A DNA stretch of 64,000 bases from contig NZ_OY762999.1 of the NCBI RefSeq assembly GCF_963666665.1, positions 1,059,501-1,123,500 on the forward strand, in the 5' to 3' direction. Made by a program: the position numbers and the translations under genes. The notes below the pieces were generated by a model, which was not told the origin of the DNA, ran no database searches, and was given only the letters and a program-made list of their open reading frames with translations. The number at the start of each line of letters is the position of its first letter. The first letter of the stretch is position 1. This document shows positions 8,417 to 16,905 of the stretch, one piece after another. This stretch comes from Maridesulfovibrio sp. GTDB taxonomy: Bacteria > Desulfobacterota > Desulfovibrionia > Desulfovibrionales > Desulfovibrionaceae.

Positions 8417-10141
8417 TTAAGCTGTGGTTGCGGTTAATTGTTTTGGTGAAGTACAGCGGGGCAGGCCTGATTCTTTGTCCACATGGAGAATCGTTTTTGC
8501 GACTGCAGCTGAGAAATCTGGGAAGATATTTTCAGCCCCTACAAGTTTATCTGTTCCCAGCCGAGCCATGATTTTTCGGATTCGTGGATTCACCCCGGAA
8601 AGAAGAATCTTTACGTTTTGAGCATTAGCCCTGCGAATTACGGTTTCAAGGGCTTCGATGCCTGTGGCGTCCATGGTCGGAACGAGGCGCATGCAGAAAA
8701 CTATCACTTCCGGTTTTTTGCGGGTGAAGCTCATAACATCGACAAACCTTTGGGCCATTCCGAAGAACATGGGACCGTTGATTTCATAAACCACGACTTT
8801 TTCATGTCCGTTCTTGCGGTCAATAATCTCTTCTTCGGGAAGTCCGGTGTCGAGGCTGTGCACGTCGGTCAATTGGCTCATACGCTTCATGAAGAGCATT
8901 GCAGCCATAACCACACCAACTTCTACCGCTACGGTCAGGTCTACGAATACAGTCAGCAGCAGGGCTATGAGCATTACCAGGGAGTCCGATTTGGGAGCGA
9001 AAAGCAGACGCTTGATGCGGTGCACTTCACTCATGTCCCATGCAACCAGAATGAGGACCCCGGCAAGGCTGGCAAGGGGAATCATGGAGGCCAGCGGAGC
9101 GCATACTTTGATAAACATGATTAATGTCAGGGCGTGGACCATGCCTGCCACTGGGGAATGCGCCCCGGCGCGGATATTGGTTGCAGTACGGGCGATAGCT
9201 CCGGTTGCAGGCAGTCCTCCGAAAAGGGCTGAACCGATGTTCGCCAATCCTTGAGCAACGAGTTCATTGGATGAGTTGTGGCGGTCACCACTCATTCCGT
9301 CCGCAACTGTGGCGCTCAGCAGGGATTCGATTCCGGCAAGGATGGCGATAGTGAAAGCTTCCGGTATCAGGGTTTTCAGCTGCATCAGATCAAGGCCGGA
9401 AAACGAAACAGCGTCAGGCAGAATGGTGGGAATTCCGCCGAATCTGCTGCCGATGGTTTCTGTATGCAGCCCCATAATCCATGTTACTACGCTTGCCAAT
9501 GCAATTCCCACAAAAGGAGCAGGGATGCGGGGGATAAATCTTCTGACCAGCAGCATTGAAACTACGGTCAGCATGCCCAAGCCGAGAGTTGTTGGGTCTG
9601 TGCTTGGAAGTGCTACGGCACATGCCTTAAGGCGGGGCAGGAAGTCTGCAGGCATTTGATCAATTTGCAGACCGAGGAAATCCTTGATCTGGGTGGAAAA
9701 GATCAGGATACCGATGCCGGAAGTAAATCCGGTGGTTACCGGATAGGGGATGTATTGCAGTAGCTTACCCAGCCCAAGGCAGCCCATTATCAAAAGAAGT
9801 ATTCCGGCCATGAGGGTGGCAAGAATGAGTCCGTCATAACCGTGGCGGGCAATAATTCCGGAGATGATAATGACAAACGCTCCGGTAGGTCCGCCGATTT
9901 GAAAGCGTGTTCCGCCAAAGGCTGAAATAATGAATCCGGCGATGATGGCAGTGAAAAGCCCTGTTGCAGGGCTTGCTCCGGAAGCAATGGCAAAGGCCAT
10001 GGCCAGCGGCAGGGCAACAATACCGACGGTAATTCCGGCTGCAATATCTTGTCTTAATGTGGTCGGAGAGCAGCCTGATTTAATGAATTTGAAGCTGGTC
10101 GGGATGAAACGGTTTAGTTTTGAACAGACGTAAGTGTCCAT
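8417..10141 (-). CDS. SulP family anion transporter with STAS domain
   Basis: This is an inner-membrane anion transporter (sulfate, bicarbonate or another anion; the substrate cannot be told from sequence). About 12 hydrophobic segments fill residues 25-420, including the family-typical GLFTAIIAGF and GGTRFQIGGPTGAF stretch near residues 60-90 and the P-A-T-G-A-I-A-R-T motif near residue 300. A STAS domain follows at about 440-555, with the D-A-T-G-I motif. AAGGAGG stands at the right distance before the ATG. In a sulfate reducer a sulfate role is tempting, but no sulfate-reduction gene is adjacent. Confidence 0.9.
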   Translation of the reverse strand: MDTYVCSKLNRFIPTSFKFIKSGCSPTTLRQDIAAGITVGIVALPLAMAFAIASGASPATGLFTAIIAGFIISAFGGTRFQIGGPTGAFVIIISGIIARHGYDGLILATLMAGILLLIMGCLGLGKLLQYIPYPVTTGFTSGIGILIFSTQIKDFLGLQIDQMPADFLPRLKACAVALPSTDPTTLGLGMLTVVSMLLVRRFIPRIPAPFVGIALASVVTWIMGLHTETIGSRFGGIPTILPDAVSFSGLDLMQLKTLIPEAFTIAILAGIESLLSATVADGMSGDRHNSSNELVAQGLANIGSALFGGLPATGAIARTATNIRAGAHSPVAGMVHALTLIMFIKVCAPLASMIPLASLAGVLILVAWDMSEVHRIKRLLFAPKSDSLVMLIALLLTVFVDLTVAVEVGVVMAAMLFMKRMSQLTDVHSLDTGLPEEEIIDRKNGHEKVVVYEINGPMFFGMAQRFVDVMSFTRKKPEVIVFCMRLVPTMDATGIEALETVIRRANAQNVKILLSGVNPRIRKIMARLGTDKLVGAENIFPDFSAAVAKTILHVDKESGLPRCTSPKQLTATTA

Positions 10142-10346
10142 TGAGAAACCTCCTTGTTCTGGTGGTGTCTCCGTGGGGCTCAGTCGGTGGTCATCTTTTT
10201 TTTGAAATGAATTGGCCAGAGGCTGGAACTCGCGCGGAAAAAAGACCCTGATAATGCCGCATAAATTTCATGTCAATGGGGTTTTGAAATAAAACTTTGT
10301 GCTTTTATTCCCAAGTATTGCCGGGGATCGTGTGGATCAGCAGACC

Positions 10347-10375
10347 AAAAAAAAGGACCGGATAAATCCGGTCCT
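10347..10375 (-). terminator. Terminator of the distal tRNA-His
   Basis: A 9-bp stem (AGGACCGGA / TCCGGTCCT) with a TAAA loop is followed on the minus strand by eight T residues. It lies 7 bp past the CCA of the tRNA at 10383-10459. Confidence 0.88.
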
Positions 10376-10382
10376 GAAAATA

Positions 10383-10459
10383 TGGGGTGAGTGAGGGGAC
10401 TTGAACCCCCGGCCACTTGGGCCACAACCAAGTGCTCTACCAACTGAGCTACACCCACC
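10383..10459 (-). tRNA. tRNA-His (GTG), copy 2 in transcription order
   Basis: This is a minus-strand cloverleaf with anticodon GTG in loop TTGTGGC. The extra 5' G(-1) typical of tRNA-His is encoded (10459) and pairs with C73. CCA is encoded at 10383-10385. The sequence is identical to the copy 120 bp away. Confidence 0.96.
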
Positions 10460-10461
10460 TT

Positions 10462-10489
10462 AAAAAAGGGGTCAGGGATTCCTGATCCC
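10462..10489 (-). terminator. Terminator between the two tRNA-His genes
   Basis: On the minus strand a 9-bp stem with one G-U pair and a 4-nt loop is followed by six T residues. Each tRNA-His therefore has its own terminator, and part of the transcription may stop between them. Confidence 0.75.
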
Positions 10490-10502
10490 TAGAGATGTCA
10501 AA

Positions 10503-10579
10503 TGGGGTGAGTGAGGGGACTTGAACCCCCGGCCACTTGGGCCACAACCAAGTGCTCTACCAACTGAGCTACACCCACC
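10503..10579 (-). tRNA. tRNA-His (GTG), copy 1 in transcription order
   Basis: It is base-for-base identical to the copy at 10383-10459, including the encoded G(-1) at 10579 and the CCA end at 10503-10505. The identical tandem copies indicate a recent duplication or gene conversion. Confidence 0.96.
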
Positions 10580-10854
10580 GCGTCTGTGAGGAGGTGTTTA
10601 ACTAAGCTGGGTGTGATGGTCAAGAAGTTTTTGAAAAAAAGATCATTTTTTTTGTAATCATCAAATCCTGCAAGTGAAAGAGATGATTAACTTGTTTATA
10701 AAGCTGTGTTTTGATCTTAATAGAAAAATAGGCTGCGCACGGTCTTCACTAAAGACCCATTTTGTGCCACAAACAATTTGTTCTTTTGATACTGAAAGCA
10801 ATCAGGGGTCGCGGAAAGGCAACGTCTTTTCATCAGGCTGCCGCAATGTCGATT

Positions 10855-10883
10855 TTGAGTTGTTAACTGTGGTAGCTTATTAC
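10855..10883 (+). promoter_or_regulatory. Putative sigma-70 promoter of murA
   Basis: TTGAGT (10855-10860), a 17-bp spacer and TATTAC (10878-10883) lie 24 bp before the murA start. No other function is seen in the 10580-10906 spacer. Confidence 0.5.
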
Positions 10884-10906
10884 CTGATAAATATAAGGAT
10901 TTTTAG

Positions 10907-12160
10907 ATGGATAAATTAGTCATTGAAGGTGGAGTCTCTCTTAACGGCCCAATCAGGGTCAGTGGTTCTAAAAACGCAGCCCTGCCCATTCTGCTGGCTT
11001 GCATTTTGCCGGAAGGTCCGGTTTGCCTGAGCAATGTTCCTCGTTTGAGGGATATTCATACTACTCTTAAGCTGCTCGATATTCTCGGCTGTGAAACATC
11101 TTTTGATGGTAATACTGTATGCAGCGAGGTTAAGGATCTTAAAATAGAAGCCCCGTATGATCTGGTTAAGACCATGCGTGCTTCCGTTCTCTGTCTTGGT
11201 CCCTTGCTGGCCCTGAAAGGCGAAGCCAAGGTTGCTCTTCCCGGCGGTTGTGCCATCGGCGCACGTCCTGTGGATCTGCATCTGACCGCATTTGAGCAGA
11301 TGGGTGCTACATTTGATCTTGATTCCGGTTACATCCATGGTAAATGCGACAAACTTAAAGGTGCGCATATCCATTTTGATTTCCCCACTGTGGGCGGTAC
11401 CGAGAACGTGCTCATGGCTGCTTCAATTGCTGAAGGGGAAACCATAATTGAAAACGCTGCCCGTGAACCTGAAGTTGTCGACCTTGCCAAGTTCCTTATT
11501 GCTTGCGGCGCAAAGATTTCCGGTCATGGAACAAGCATCATTACTATTCAGGGTGTTCCATCGCTTAAAGGGTGTGACTACAAAATCATGCCTGACCGCA
11601 TTGAAGCCGGAACCTACATGGTTGCTGCGGCAATGACTGACGGTGAGTTGCTTATTCAGGATTGCCCATTTCATGAACTTGAGTCTGTTGTTTACAAGCT
11701 GCGCAAGATGGGCGTTTCTCTCGAGGAAGAGGAAGGCGGTGTCCGCGTACGTCGTGCTAACGGTCTTATTTCCGGTGTTGATATCACCACTCAGCCTTAT
11801 CCCGGATTCCCCACTGACATGCAGGCTCAGCTCATGACCCTGATGTGTCTGTCCAACGGTGCCGGAACAATCGAAGAAAAGATTTTCGAGAACCGTTTCA
11901 TGCATGTGCAGGAACTTGTGCGTATGGGCGCTAATATCAAGCTTAAGGGCCGTACTGCCATGATTCGCGGAGTCGAGAAGATGACCGGAGCCCCGGTTAT
12001 GGCTTCCGATCTGCGGGCCAGTGCTTCCCTTGTTGTTGCAGGCTTAGCCGCTCATGGGCGAACTGATGTTCAGCGTATCTACCATCTCGACAGAGGGTAT
12101 GAGAAGCTTGAAGACAAGCTTTCAGCAGTAGGCGCGAGGGTTTGGCGCGAGCAAGAGTAG
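10907..12160 (+). CDS. murA: UDP-N-acetylglucosamine 1-carboxyvinyltransferase
   Basis: MurA transfers enolpyruvate from PEP to UDP-GlcNAc, the first committed step of peptidoglycan synthesis in the cytoplasm. The N-terminal GSKNAALPIL stretch and the active-site loop GGCAIGARPVDLH are present, with the catalytic, fosfomycin-target cysteine at C115, the same number as in E. coli. The C-terminal half carries PGFPTDMQAQ and the EDR-like FENRFMHV region. The length of 417 is normal. AAGGA precedes the ATG. comEC begins at the very next base after the stop. Confidence 0.97.
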   Translation: MDKLVIEGGVSLNGPIRVSGSKNAALPILLACILPEGPVCLSNVPRLRDIHTTLKLLDILGCETSFDGNTVCSEVKDLKIEAPYDLVKTMRASVLCLGPLLALKGEAKVALPGGCAIGARPVDLHLTAFEQMGATFDLDSGYIHGKCDKLKGAHIHFDFPTVGGTENVLMAASIAEGETIIENAAREPEVVDLAKFLIACGAKISGHGTSIITIQGVPSLKGCDYKIMPDRIEAGTYMVAAAMTDGELLIQDCPFHELESVVYKLRKMGVSLEEEEGGVRVRRANGLISGVDITTQPYPGFPTDMQAQLMTLMCLSNGAGTIEEKIFENRFMHVQELVRMGANIKLKGRTAMIRGVEKMTGAPVMASDLRASASLVVAGLAAHGRTDVQRIYHLDRGYEKLEDKLSAVGARVWREQE

Positions 12161-14581
12161 TTGACCTGCCGCTTCATGAAACAGGTTGCGGATGATTTGA
12201 TTGAAAAGAGCAGGCCCGGAATTCCGGGCCTGTTTTTATGGCAGGTTATTGTCCCTGCATTTGTCTTCGGCATCCTTTCCATTCAATGGTTGCTGCCTTC
12301 CATGACCGCTTTGCTGGTCTATCTCTTTCTTGTTTTTTTCTTTCGGCCTGAAAAAAGTGCTGCTTTTTTGATGCTCATGCTGTTCGGTCTTGGGCATTGG
12401 TATGGCAATTCTGTCCTTCCTCCCGGTCCCGGACCTATGCCGGAGTGGATGGCTGCCCGTGAAAAGGTGCAGCTTAGCGGTACAATCCAGAGCATTAAGG
12501 GGGCGCCGGGAAATCGTCTAAAAATACTGCTTGAAGATGTAAGTTGCCAGAGCAAGTCAGGTGTTACCGATCTCGGCGGATATCTGAACTGGACATGGGA
12601 CAAGCCGGACCAGTTCCCTTTTGTGGGGCAGCAGGTTTCTTTTGTTGCACGGGTTAAACCTATTCACGGCTTCCGCAACAGCGGTCTTTGGGATTACGAT
12701 TTTTATTGCCGCACCAAGAATATTCGTTACCGGACTTACACTAAAGGGGAGATCAAAGACGGCGGTTTGATGCCTTATCAACCGCAGGGCTTGCAGAAAT
12801 TGCGGACTTCTCTGCGTGAGCATATTTTGAAGAATGCTCCACCTACTGACGGAGGGGCTATTTTCCCGGCTCTGCTGACCGGAGATCGCTTTTTCCTTTC
12901 CAACGACAGTGTTGAGCTTATTCGCAGGGCCGGGGTCTCGCATATCCTGGCGTTATCCGGTCTGCATGTCGGATTTATCGTGGCTATGGGATTCGGGTTG
13001 GCTTGGCTGATCGGCCTGATTTATCCGTGTATTTATTTGCGGATTCCCAAAATGCGTTTGGGTGTGCTGTTCTCTTTTGTCCCGGTTTTGCTCTATCTCT
13101 GGCTGGGGCAGTTCAGTCCATCTCTTGTGCGTGCTGTATGTATGTTCGGTTTCTGGGGCCTGCTCATGTTTTTCAACCGGGGCAGAGTCCTTTTGGACGG
13201 TCTTTTTCTGGCCGTTGTTGTGATTTTGGTTTTTGTCCCGCTTAGTGTCTTTGATCTGGGATTTCAGCTTTCGGTTTTGGCTGTGGCCGGAATTGCCTTG
13301 CTTTATCCTGTGTTTGCACGATTGATGCCTTCAGCCCACAATCCATCGCTTAAAGCAGTCCGTTTCGCGCTGGCAGTTTTTTACGTCAGTTTGTCAGCCA
13401 ATATTGCCTTACTTCCGCTCATAGTCTGGAATTTCGGGGTACTCATTCCGAATTTTCTTTTCAATATACTTTTTGTGCCCATTATCGGGTCATTTATTAT
13501 GCCAGTCTGCGGCGTTGGCGGACTCGTCTTTTCATATTTCAGCCCGGAAATTTCGCATTCATTATTTGTGGTCGGGGCAAAGGTTTTTGATTGGCTTCTG
13601 CAACTGGTGCGTGAGGCCGCCAGCATAGGTTTGCTGCCGGAATATGCTTTTTACCGTCCACATTGGGAAGAGCTGCTGATTTATTACCTCTTGCTGGGAG
13701 CTGTTCTTCTCTTGGTTTATGGAAAATTAAGACAGGCACAATTGTTACTCGTACCTGTTGTACTGCTGCTTGGAGTGCGCTTTTCAGGGGAATTCGGGCC
13801 GGATCGGGTACGCATGGATATTCTTGATACCGGACAGTCCCAGTGTGTGGTGATTACCGGTCCTGAAGGAACGCGTACTGTTGTTGATGGTGGCGGCGGA
13901 TTCGGCAGGACCTTTGATATGGGGCGTTCTATCGTCGGGCCTTGGTTGACTTACGGTCATTTACCGCGAGTGGATAATATTTTCATGACCCATGGGGACA
14001 GGGATCATGCCGGAGGCTTGGCCTTTCTTCTGGAAAAGTTTTCTGTGGGCAGTTTTTATTCCAATGGAGATGTTCCCAGCGGGTGGATAGGGGAACGTTT
14101 TGAAGCGGCATTTGCAGAAAAGGGGCTAAATCCTCAAATTCTCGTAAGCGGGGAGAAGGTTGTTCTTGAGCCGGGCTTGATCATGGAGGTGTTGCATCCT
14201 TCACCTGTGTTCACGGGCAGCACTAACGACCGTTCTTTATATCTTAGACTGCTCTGGAACGGGCATCCGTTGTTATCCATTTCAGGAGATCTGGATCGTA
14301 AGGGGATACGGGCTGTTTTAAAGCATACGCAGGATCTTTCTTCCAGCGTACTGCTGCTTCCTCACCATGGTAGCGCCGGGTCGTATTCTCCTGAATTATA
14401 TGAACGTGTTGCCCCTGCAATGGCTATTGCTGCATGCGGTTTTTTAAATCGTTTTAATTTTGTAGCAAAAAAAGTCATAAGTGAACTGGATAAAAGACAC
14501 GTATGTATGTATACGACTTCCGCATACGGGATGATTACCGTGGAATGGAATAGTGAAGGGAAGGTGATAACTGGCCCTTGA
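12161..14581 (+). CDS. comEC: ComEC/Rec2-type DNA uptake channel protein
   Basis: This is an inner-membrane protein of the ComEC/Rec2 family, which carries one DNA strand into the cytoplasm during natural transformation. It has an N-terminal soluble domain (about 60-210), a multi-helix competence domain containing SHILALSGLHVGF (about 260-275) and a C-terminal metallo-beta-lactamase domain with HGDRDH, FSISGD-type and LLPHHGS motifs. At 806 residues it is full length. The start is uncertain: TTG 12161 and ATG 12176 are both possible and no strong Shine-Dalgarno is visible. A terminator-like palindrome lies in codons 17-26. The other competence genes needed for transformation are not in this window. 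Confidence 0.9.
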   Translation: MTCRFMKQVADDLIEKSRPGIPGLFLWQVIVPAFVFGILSIQWLLPSMTALLVYLFLVFFFRPEKSAAFLMLMLFGLGHWYGNSVLPPGPGPMPEWMAAREKVQLSGTIQSIKGAPGNRLKILLEDVSCQSKSGVTDLGGYLNWTWDKPDQFPFVGQQVSFVARVKPIHGFRNSGLWDYDFYCRTKNIRYRTYTKGEIKDGGLMPYQPQGLQKLRTSLREHILKNAPPTDGGAIFPALLTGDRFFLSNDSVELIRRAGVSHILALSGLHVGFIVAMGFGLAWLIGLIYPCIYLRIPKMRLGVLFSFVPVLLYLWLGQFSPSLVRAVCMFGFWGLLMFFNRGRVLLDGLFLAVVVILVFVPLSVFDLGFQLSVLAVAGIALLYPVFARLMPSAHNPSLKAVRFALAVFYVSLSANIALLPLIVWNFGVLIPNFLFNILFVPIIGSFIMPVCGVGGLVFSYFSPEISHSLFVVGAKVFDWLLQLVREAASIGLLPEYAFYRPHWEELLIYYLLLGAVLLLVYGKLRQAQLLLVPVVLLLGVRFSGEFGPDRVRMDILDTGQSQCVVITGPEGTRTVVDGGGGFGRTFDMGRSIVGPWLTYGHLPRVDNIFMTHGDRDHAGGLAFLLEKFSVGSFYSNGDVPSGWIGERFEAAFAEKGLNPQILVSGEKVVLEPGLIMEVLHPSPVFTGSTNDRSLYLRLLWNGHPLLSISGDLDRKGIRAVLKHTQDLSSSVLLLPHHGSAGSYSPELYERVAPAMAIAACGFLNRFNFVAKKVISELDKRHVCMYTTSAYGMITVEWNSEGKVITGP
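12211..12237 (+). terminator. Terminator-like palindrome inside the comEC 5' end
   Basis: A perfect 22-nt palindrome (12211-12232, centre GGAATTCC) is followed by five T residues. It lies 50 bp after the murA stop but within the first codons of comEC, so it may end murA transcription or attenuate comEC. Confidence 0.6.
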
Positions 14582-14705
14582 TTTAAAATGCATTTTTCTG
14601 ATTATTGTTGCGCTGGAAACTTGATTTTCATGTGCAAAAGTGCCAATGTCTACCCATTGACCGAAGTCTATATGTAAAGCCTATGATGAATGGAGGTTTG
14701 TCTGC

Positions 14706-15104
14706 ATGCGGGTGCTGATAGTTGATGATGATTTTTATTGCCGCAATATGTTGCATGAGATCATGAAGCCATATGCGCAGTGCGATATCGCCGTTAACGG
14801 TGAAGAGGCTGTTTTTGCATTTAAGAAGGGTCTTGAATCTGGAAAAGCGTATGATCTGGTTTGTCTGGATCTTGTTATGCCGGAAATGGACGGACAGCAG
14901 GCTTTGCGTGAGATCAGGTCCATTGAGAAAGATTTCAAGGTCGAGGAAAATGGCGCGGTTAAGGTTATCGTTACAACCATGCTTGATGACCGTAAGGAAA
15001 CCCATGATGCGTTTTTCCTTGGCGGAGCCACCTCTTATCTTGTTAAGCCAATTGAAGAGAACAAGCTTGTGAAGGAGCTCAAAAATCTCGGCTTTTCAGT
15101 TTAA
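14706..15104 (+). CDS. Single-domain response regulator (CheY-like)
   Basis: The 132 residues form one receiver domain: acidic pocket D7-D9, phospho-acceptor D55 in LVCLDLVMPEMDG, a V-T-T motif after strand 4 and the conserved lysine in YLVKPIE near residue 112. There is no output domain, so it should act by protein contact, as CheY or Spo0F do. GGAGG precedes the ATG. No histidine kinase is next to it, and its partner is unknown. It is flanked by spacers and ends in its own terminator. Confidence 0.9.
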   Translation: MRVLIVDDDFYCRNMLHEIMKPYAQCDIAVNGEEAVFAFKKGLESGKAYDLVCLDLVMPEMDGQQALREIRSIEKDFKVEENGAVKVIVTTMLDDRKETHDAFFLGGATSYLVKPIEENKLVKELKNLGFSV

Positions 15105-15174
15105 TCTGGTTTAGAAAATTTCAGGATGAATATTGAGTCCTGTTTTTATATTTTTTGCCCTGAAATCAGGTAAG

Positions 15175-15204
15175 AATCCGCGGCTATTGCTGCGGATTTT
15201 TTTT
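15175..15204 (+). terminator. Terminator of the response regulator gene
   Basis: AATCCGC and GCGGATT pair around a 10-nt loop, followed by a run of T residues. Confidence 0.85.
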
Positions 15205-15346
15205 GCTAAATATTAAAAATTGTTTTATTCAGGGCTATTAGGAATGGAAAACAGAATTGAAGTTCCTTTGGAAGTGGTCTATTGTGGCTCCTTCATATCA
15301 AGTTTTATCCGCCATGAGTTGCGGTTTTATATAAGGTTTTTTTACA

Positions 15347-16684
15347 ATGTCACAGATTTTAGGCGTTAAATTTAACGATTTCGGACAGATATATTACTTT
15401 TCGTCCGGTCCTTTCGTTGTTCGGGAAGGACATTCGGTCATCGTGAAGACCGAGCAGGGCATGGGGCTCGGCAAGGTTTTTGTCGTGCAACAGGATCTGC
15501 CCGAAGATGTTACCGAGGACTCCATTAAAACAATCTACCGTCTTGCAGGCGAGGAAGACCTTGAAGCTGAAGTGGAAAACAAGGAACTTGCCCGCACAGC
15601 ACACAGGTTTTGTAAAGATTGCATTGATCGCCAGAAGCTCGAGATGAAGCTTGTGGATGTTGAGGTCTTTTTTGATCGCAGCAAGATGATCTTCTACTTT
15701 ACGGCTCCGGGAAGAATTGATTTTCGTGAGCTCGTTAAGGATTTGGTTAAGGAGTACAGAACCCGTATTGAACTGCGCCAGATTGGTGTACGCCATGAAA
15801 CCCAGATGCTGGGAGCCATTGGCAACTGCGGTCAGATCTGTTGCTGCAGACGCTTTATGCGTAAGTTCATGCCGGTAACCATCCGCATGGCCAAGGAACA
15901 GAATCTTTTCCTTAACCCGACTAAAATTTCCGGTATTTGCGGCAGGTTGCTCTGTTGCTTATCGTTTGAACAGGAAAACTACGAAGATTTCCATCGTAAA
16001 AGTCCCAAGACCGGGAAGAAATACAATACCGTTCACGGTACTGTAAGGGTTACACGGACTAACTTTTTCAGGAATACCCTGACCGTTTTGCCTGAGCAGG
16101 GTGATGAGATTGAAATTCCCTTGGATGATTGGCCGGATATGATTAAGCCCTCCGGATCTAATCGGAGAGGGGAGCCTGATGCTCGTTCTGATGAACCTCG
16201 CAGGGGACGTCCTGAGGACGGAGATAATGGTTGGGAAGACCGCGATGGAGGCAGTTCAAGTCCTCAGCGCTCCCGTCCAGAACGTCCTGAGCGTTCGAGA
16301 ACTGATCGTACCCGTCCTGAACGTTCAAAAAGCGACAGACCGAAAGCTGAGCGCCCAAGGCCGGAGCGTAAGCCTGTACGCGAGAACGTTGAATCTGAAC
16401 AATCTGATGAGACAAAAGTCTCAGTGGATATGCTTGAAGAAAAACAGGAGAGCCGCAAGGATGATTCCCTGCAGCAGGAGAACCGGAAGCGTTTCTCCCA
16501 AAAGGATCGTCCTCAGCAGAGTCCGGAACAGAAAAGTCCGGAGCAGGATAGCCAACCTGCAGAGCCTGCTAAGTCCGGAGAAAATGATGAATCCGGCAAA
16601 CCTAATAAGTCTTCACGCCGCCGTCCTTCAAGGCGCAGGCGTAAACGTAAGCCTTCCGGACAACGGAAGAATAAAAGCAATTAA
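15347..16684 (+). CDS. ricT: RicT/YaaT-like PSP1 domain protein with basic tail
   Basis: Residues 1-270 match the PSP1/RicT family. The cysteine-rich stretches GNCGQICCCRRF and CGRLLCCLSFEQ are those that hold the iron-sulfur cluster and RNase-Y-specificity function in the Bacillus Ric complex. The rest (about 275-445) is a low-complexity, Arg/Pro/Glu/Ser-rich tail with R-P-E-R repeats, ending in a strongly basic cluster, probably RNA- or protein-binding and disordered. The start ATG has only a weak AAGG site. It precedes metG, an order also common elsewhere. The exact role outside Firmicutes is not settled, so the symbol is by homology. Confidence 0.85.
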   Translation: MSQILGVKFNDFGQIYYFSSGPFVVREGHSVIVKTEQGMGLGKVFVVQQDLPEDVTEDSIKTIYRLAGEEDLEAEVENKELARTAHRFCKDCIDRQKLEMKLVDVEVFFDRSKMIFYFTAPGRIDFRELVKDLVKEYRTRIELRQIGVRHETQMLGAIGNCGQICCCRRFMRKFMPVTIRMAKEQNLFLNPTKISGICGRLLCCLSFEQENYEDFHRKSPKTGKKYNTVHGTVRVTRTNFFRNTLTVLPEQGDEIEIPLDDWPDMIKPSGSNRRGEPDARSDEPRRGRPEDGDNGWEDRDGGSSSPQRSRPERPERSRTDRTRPERSKSDRPKAERPRPERKPVRENVESEQSDETKVSVDMLEEKQESRKDDSLQQENRKRFSQKDRPQQSPEQKSPEQDSQPAEPAKSGENDESGKPNKSSRRRPSRRRRKRKPSGQRKNKSN

Positions 16685-16754
16685 TTGTTAGAATAGAAAT
16701 ATTTGCTTATATTCGGGTTCTTCGCTATATGCGTTCTGCCCGTTAGCAGTAAGC

Positions 16755-16809
16755 AATCTTGCGGCCGGTTGAAAATGTCAGTATTCTCACCCGGCTGTTA
16801 AGATTTTTT
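16755..16809 (+). terminator. Possible terminator after ricT
   Basis: A bipartite hairpin (AATCTT/AAGATT outer stem, GCCGG/CCGGC inner stem) ends in a T run, about 70 bp after the ricT stop and before the metG leader. Confidence 0.55.
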
Positions 16810-16905
16810 ACGCTGTATTCATTTCGGATTTTTCATGCGGCAGTAGCCGCTTTATATAATTTTTATTAAATCCGATTGTTATCACCTTAACAGGAGTGAC
16901 TGATT

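Noticed and set aside
10674..10919. 81-codon frame before murA
   Set aside because: It overlaps the murA start and the likely murA promoter, has no ribosome-binding site and no protein-like pattern.
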